Assembly (NCBI GenBank): GCA_902557935.1
Contig: CACECJ010000002.1
Span: 30,660 to 94,659, forward strand
Reading direction: 5' to 3'
Source of the DNA: an uncultured Pelagibacteraceae bacterium
GTDB taxonomy: Bacteria > Pseudomonadota > Alphaproteobacteria > Pelagibacterales > Pelagibacteraceae
Length of the DNA stretch: 64,000 bases
Positions 62,925 to 64,000 of this stretch are shown here, piece by piece. The stretch's first letter is position 1, and every line of letters begins with the position of its first letter. Made by a program: the position numbers and the translations under genes. Under the pieces are notes generated by a model. It was given only the letters and a program-made list of their open reading frames with translations. It was not told the origin of the DNA and did no database searches.

Positions 62925-64000
62925 TCAGATATTGAATAATTTTTTTTGTTGAAAGGTTGACAGGTGTGGTCTTGGCAGATTTTTTATTGTTCCCGCTTTT
63001 ACTTTTAATTCTATTCCAGTTGGTCCAGAATAATTCTTCTTTAAGAATTTTTTAAATGTATTCACGCTTTTGAATTCAAATGAATTTTTATAATTTATAG
63101 ACTTAAACAATTTTCTATAGGAAATAAATTTATTAGTAACAAAATGATTTCCTGTCGATTCATGAATGTAATTATTAAAGATAATATGGTAAATATTTTT
63201 ATTTAGTTTTTCACTAATTTTAAAAAGATTACCTGTATGCATTTGGATAGCACCATCGCCATCTAAAATGAAAACTCTTTTTTTTTTCTTAAATTTTGAA
63301 ATAGCGTATCCAATCTGATTTGCATGCCCCATTGCTCCAATACAATAAAAAGAGTTTTTATGTCCTAATTTAAATTTTTCATTTAAATAAAATAATTCAC
63401 GACTTATATATCCTGTAGAACCAATAAATATATCATTTTTTCTTTTATTATTTAAAAGAGCCTTTATAAAATTTATTCTTTTTTCTTTAAAAGAATTAAA
63501 ATTTTTTTTTATATTAATCTTTTCAAAAAAAAATTTATCAACAACTATACAAGCTGGTGATGAATTTTTTTTAATAAAATTTAATGCTTCTTTAATTTTT
63601 TTTTTATAGTTAGTAGATTTTAAAATAAAAGTTTTTAATTTAATTGAAGAGAGAACTTTTAAAAGTTTTGGACCAATTACTTTATGCTGAGGCTCATCTT
63701 TAATACCTGGTTTCCCTCTCCATCCGATCAAAATTAACATCGGGATTGAAAATATATTCTTGTCTGCCATTGATGTAATTGGATTCATTGCGTGACCTAA
63801 ACCAGAGTTCTGAAAATATACCAAGGGTATTTTGTTTGTTGCAAGATTGTATCCAATACCAATTGCTACAGCGCTTCCCTCGTTTACTGCAACTTCGTGA
63901 TTAATTTTTGTTTTAGACTGTAAAAGACTTATAAAACTATTTAGGGTGCTATCCGGCACACCGCAATAAAAGTTAATTTTTTTTTTTTTCAAAAAATCCA
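62925..64000 (-). CDS. Phosphonopyruvate decarboxylase (5' end off the right edge)
   Basis: This TPP enzyme decarboxylates phosphonopyruvate to phosphonoacetaldehyde, the step that drives phosphonate synthesis. Clear family blocks are FYCGVPDSTLNSF, NEGSAVAIGIGYNLATNKIPLVYFQNSGLGHAMNP, LIGWRGKPGIKDEPQH, TPP-binding LDGDGAIQMHTGNL and NNYIHESTGNH. The track starts at a TTG (63992), but the frame stays open to the edge, so the true start lies outside. The PEP mutase gene (pepM/aepX) is expected just beyond. Confidence 0.93.
   Translation of the reverse strand, partial: DFLKKKKINFYCGVPDSTLNSFISLLQSKTKINHEVAVNEGSAVAIGIGYNLATNKIPLVYFQNSGLGHAMNPITSMADKNIFSIPMLILIGWRGKPGIKDEPQHKVIGPKLLKVLSSIKLKTFILKSTNYKKKIKEALNFIKKNSSPACIVVDKFFFEKINIKKNFNSFKEKRINFIKALLNNKRKNDIFIGSTGYISRELFYLNEKFKLGHKNSFYCIGAMGHANQIGYAISKFKKKKRVFILDGDGAIQMHTGNLFKISEKLNKNIYHIIFNNYIHESTGNHFVTNKFISYRKLFKSINYKNSFEFKSVNTFKKFLKKNYSGPTGIELKVKAGTIKNLPRPHLSTFQQKKLFNI

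Larger units (their letters stand above)
43811..64000. other. Hypervariable surface-polysaccharide island (SAR11 HVR2-like)
   Basis: From the 5S gene to the right edge almost every gene encodes glycan-related functions: glycosyltransferases, a ligase, sugar-nucleotide enzymes, methyltransferases, sulfotransferase-like and phosphonate genes. The base composition is even more AT-rich and the proteins more Lys/Asn/Ile-rich than in the core. In sequenced SAR11 genomes a hypervariable region lies between the 5S and 23S genes, so this is its left part. The other boundary is outside the window. Confidence 0.8.

Noticed and set aside
43811-64000. Transposases, integrases, insertion-sequence ends or CRISPR repeats in the island
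   Set aside because: None was seen on either strand; poly-A and poly-T runs are low-complexity sequence of an AT-rich genome, not repeats of a mobile element.

Overview
The window is very AT-rich and tightly packed: most gaps are under 60 bases, neighbouring genes often overlap, and it holds no transposase, phage structural gene or CRISPR array. Gene content and order (xseB-ispA-dxs, tolQRAB-pal-cpoB-tilS-ftsH, DUF1013/TrcR, split pntA, aa3-type CoxIV, class I aldolase) and a 5S rRNA gene standing apart from any 23S gene point to a streamlined marine alphaproteobacterium of the SAR11 clade (Pelagibacterales). This assignment rests on recall of family and synteny patterns, not on a search.

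Positions 1-43444 are a conserved core. Cluster one: glyS (cut by the left edge), glyQ, an SppA-like peptidase, polyprenyl diphosphate synthase, pdxH, aroC, and the isoprenoid operon xseB-ispA-dxs. Cluster two: tsaC/sua5, an ABC exporter pair, a GT17 glycosyltransferase, tRNA-Arg(UCG), rluD and rpoH. Cluster three is a long leftward run from a coiled-coil gene and zapA through fau, ymdB-like, yebC, a phage-like ruvC, the Tol-Pal envelope system, tilS, ftsH, folP, glmM and thiD to purA. Cluster four is the rightward carbon and translation run tkt-pgk-fba-thiE-efp-suhB-rpmE-trcR-rpsU-csp-tRNA-fMet-typA. It is followed by leftward tal and pntB-pntA2-pntA1.

Positions 43445-43810 hold three genes that the ORF track misses or cannot show: coxIV (36 aa), rpmJ (41 aa) and 5S rRNA. 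A good sigma70-type promoter sits directly against the 5S 5' end. rpsU is also absent from the track because its best start codon is AUU.

From 43811 to the right edge is a hypervariable surface-polysaccharide island, matching the known SAR11 position of hypervariable region 2 between the 5S and 23S genes. It encodes an O-antigen ligase-like protein, large membrane proteins, several GT2 glycosyltransferases, methyltransferases, two adjacent CDP-paratose/tyvelose epimerase-like SDRs, an APS kinase-nucleotidylyltransferase fusion, sulfotransferase-like proteins and a PhyH dioxygenase. It also carries a tRNA-Val-like gene with deviant D and T loops. A tight leftward operon enters from beyond the right edge: phosphonopyruvate decarboxylase, a small nucleotidylyltransferase, a P-loop/sulfotransferase-like protein, an LIC12162-family transferase, rfbF, rfbG and a cupin epimerase. 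The simplest reading is a cell-surface glycan or lipid decorated with a CDP-derived deoxysugar, sulfate and a phosphonate headgroup. The phosphonate part is the most interesting system in the window.
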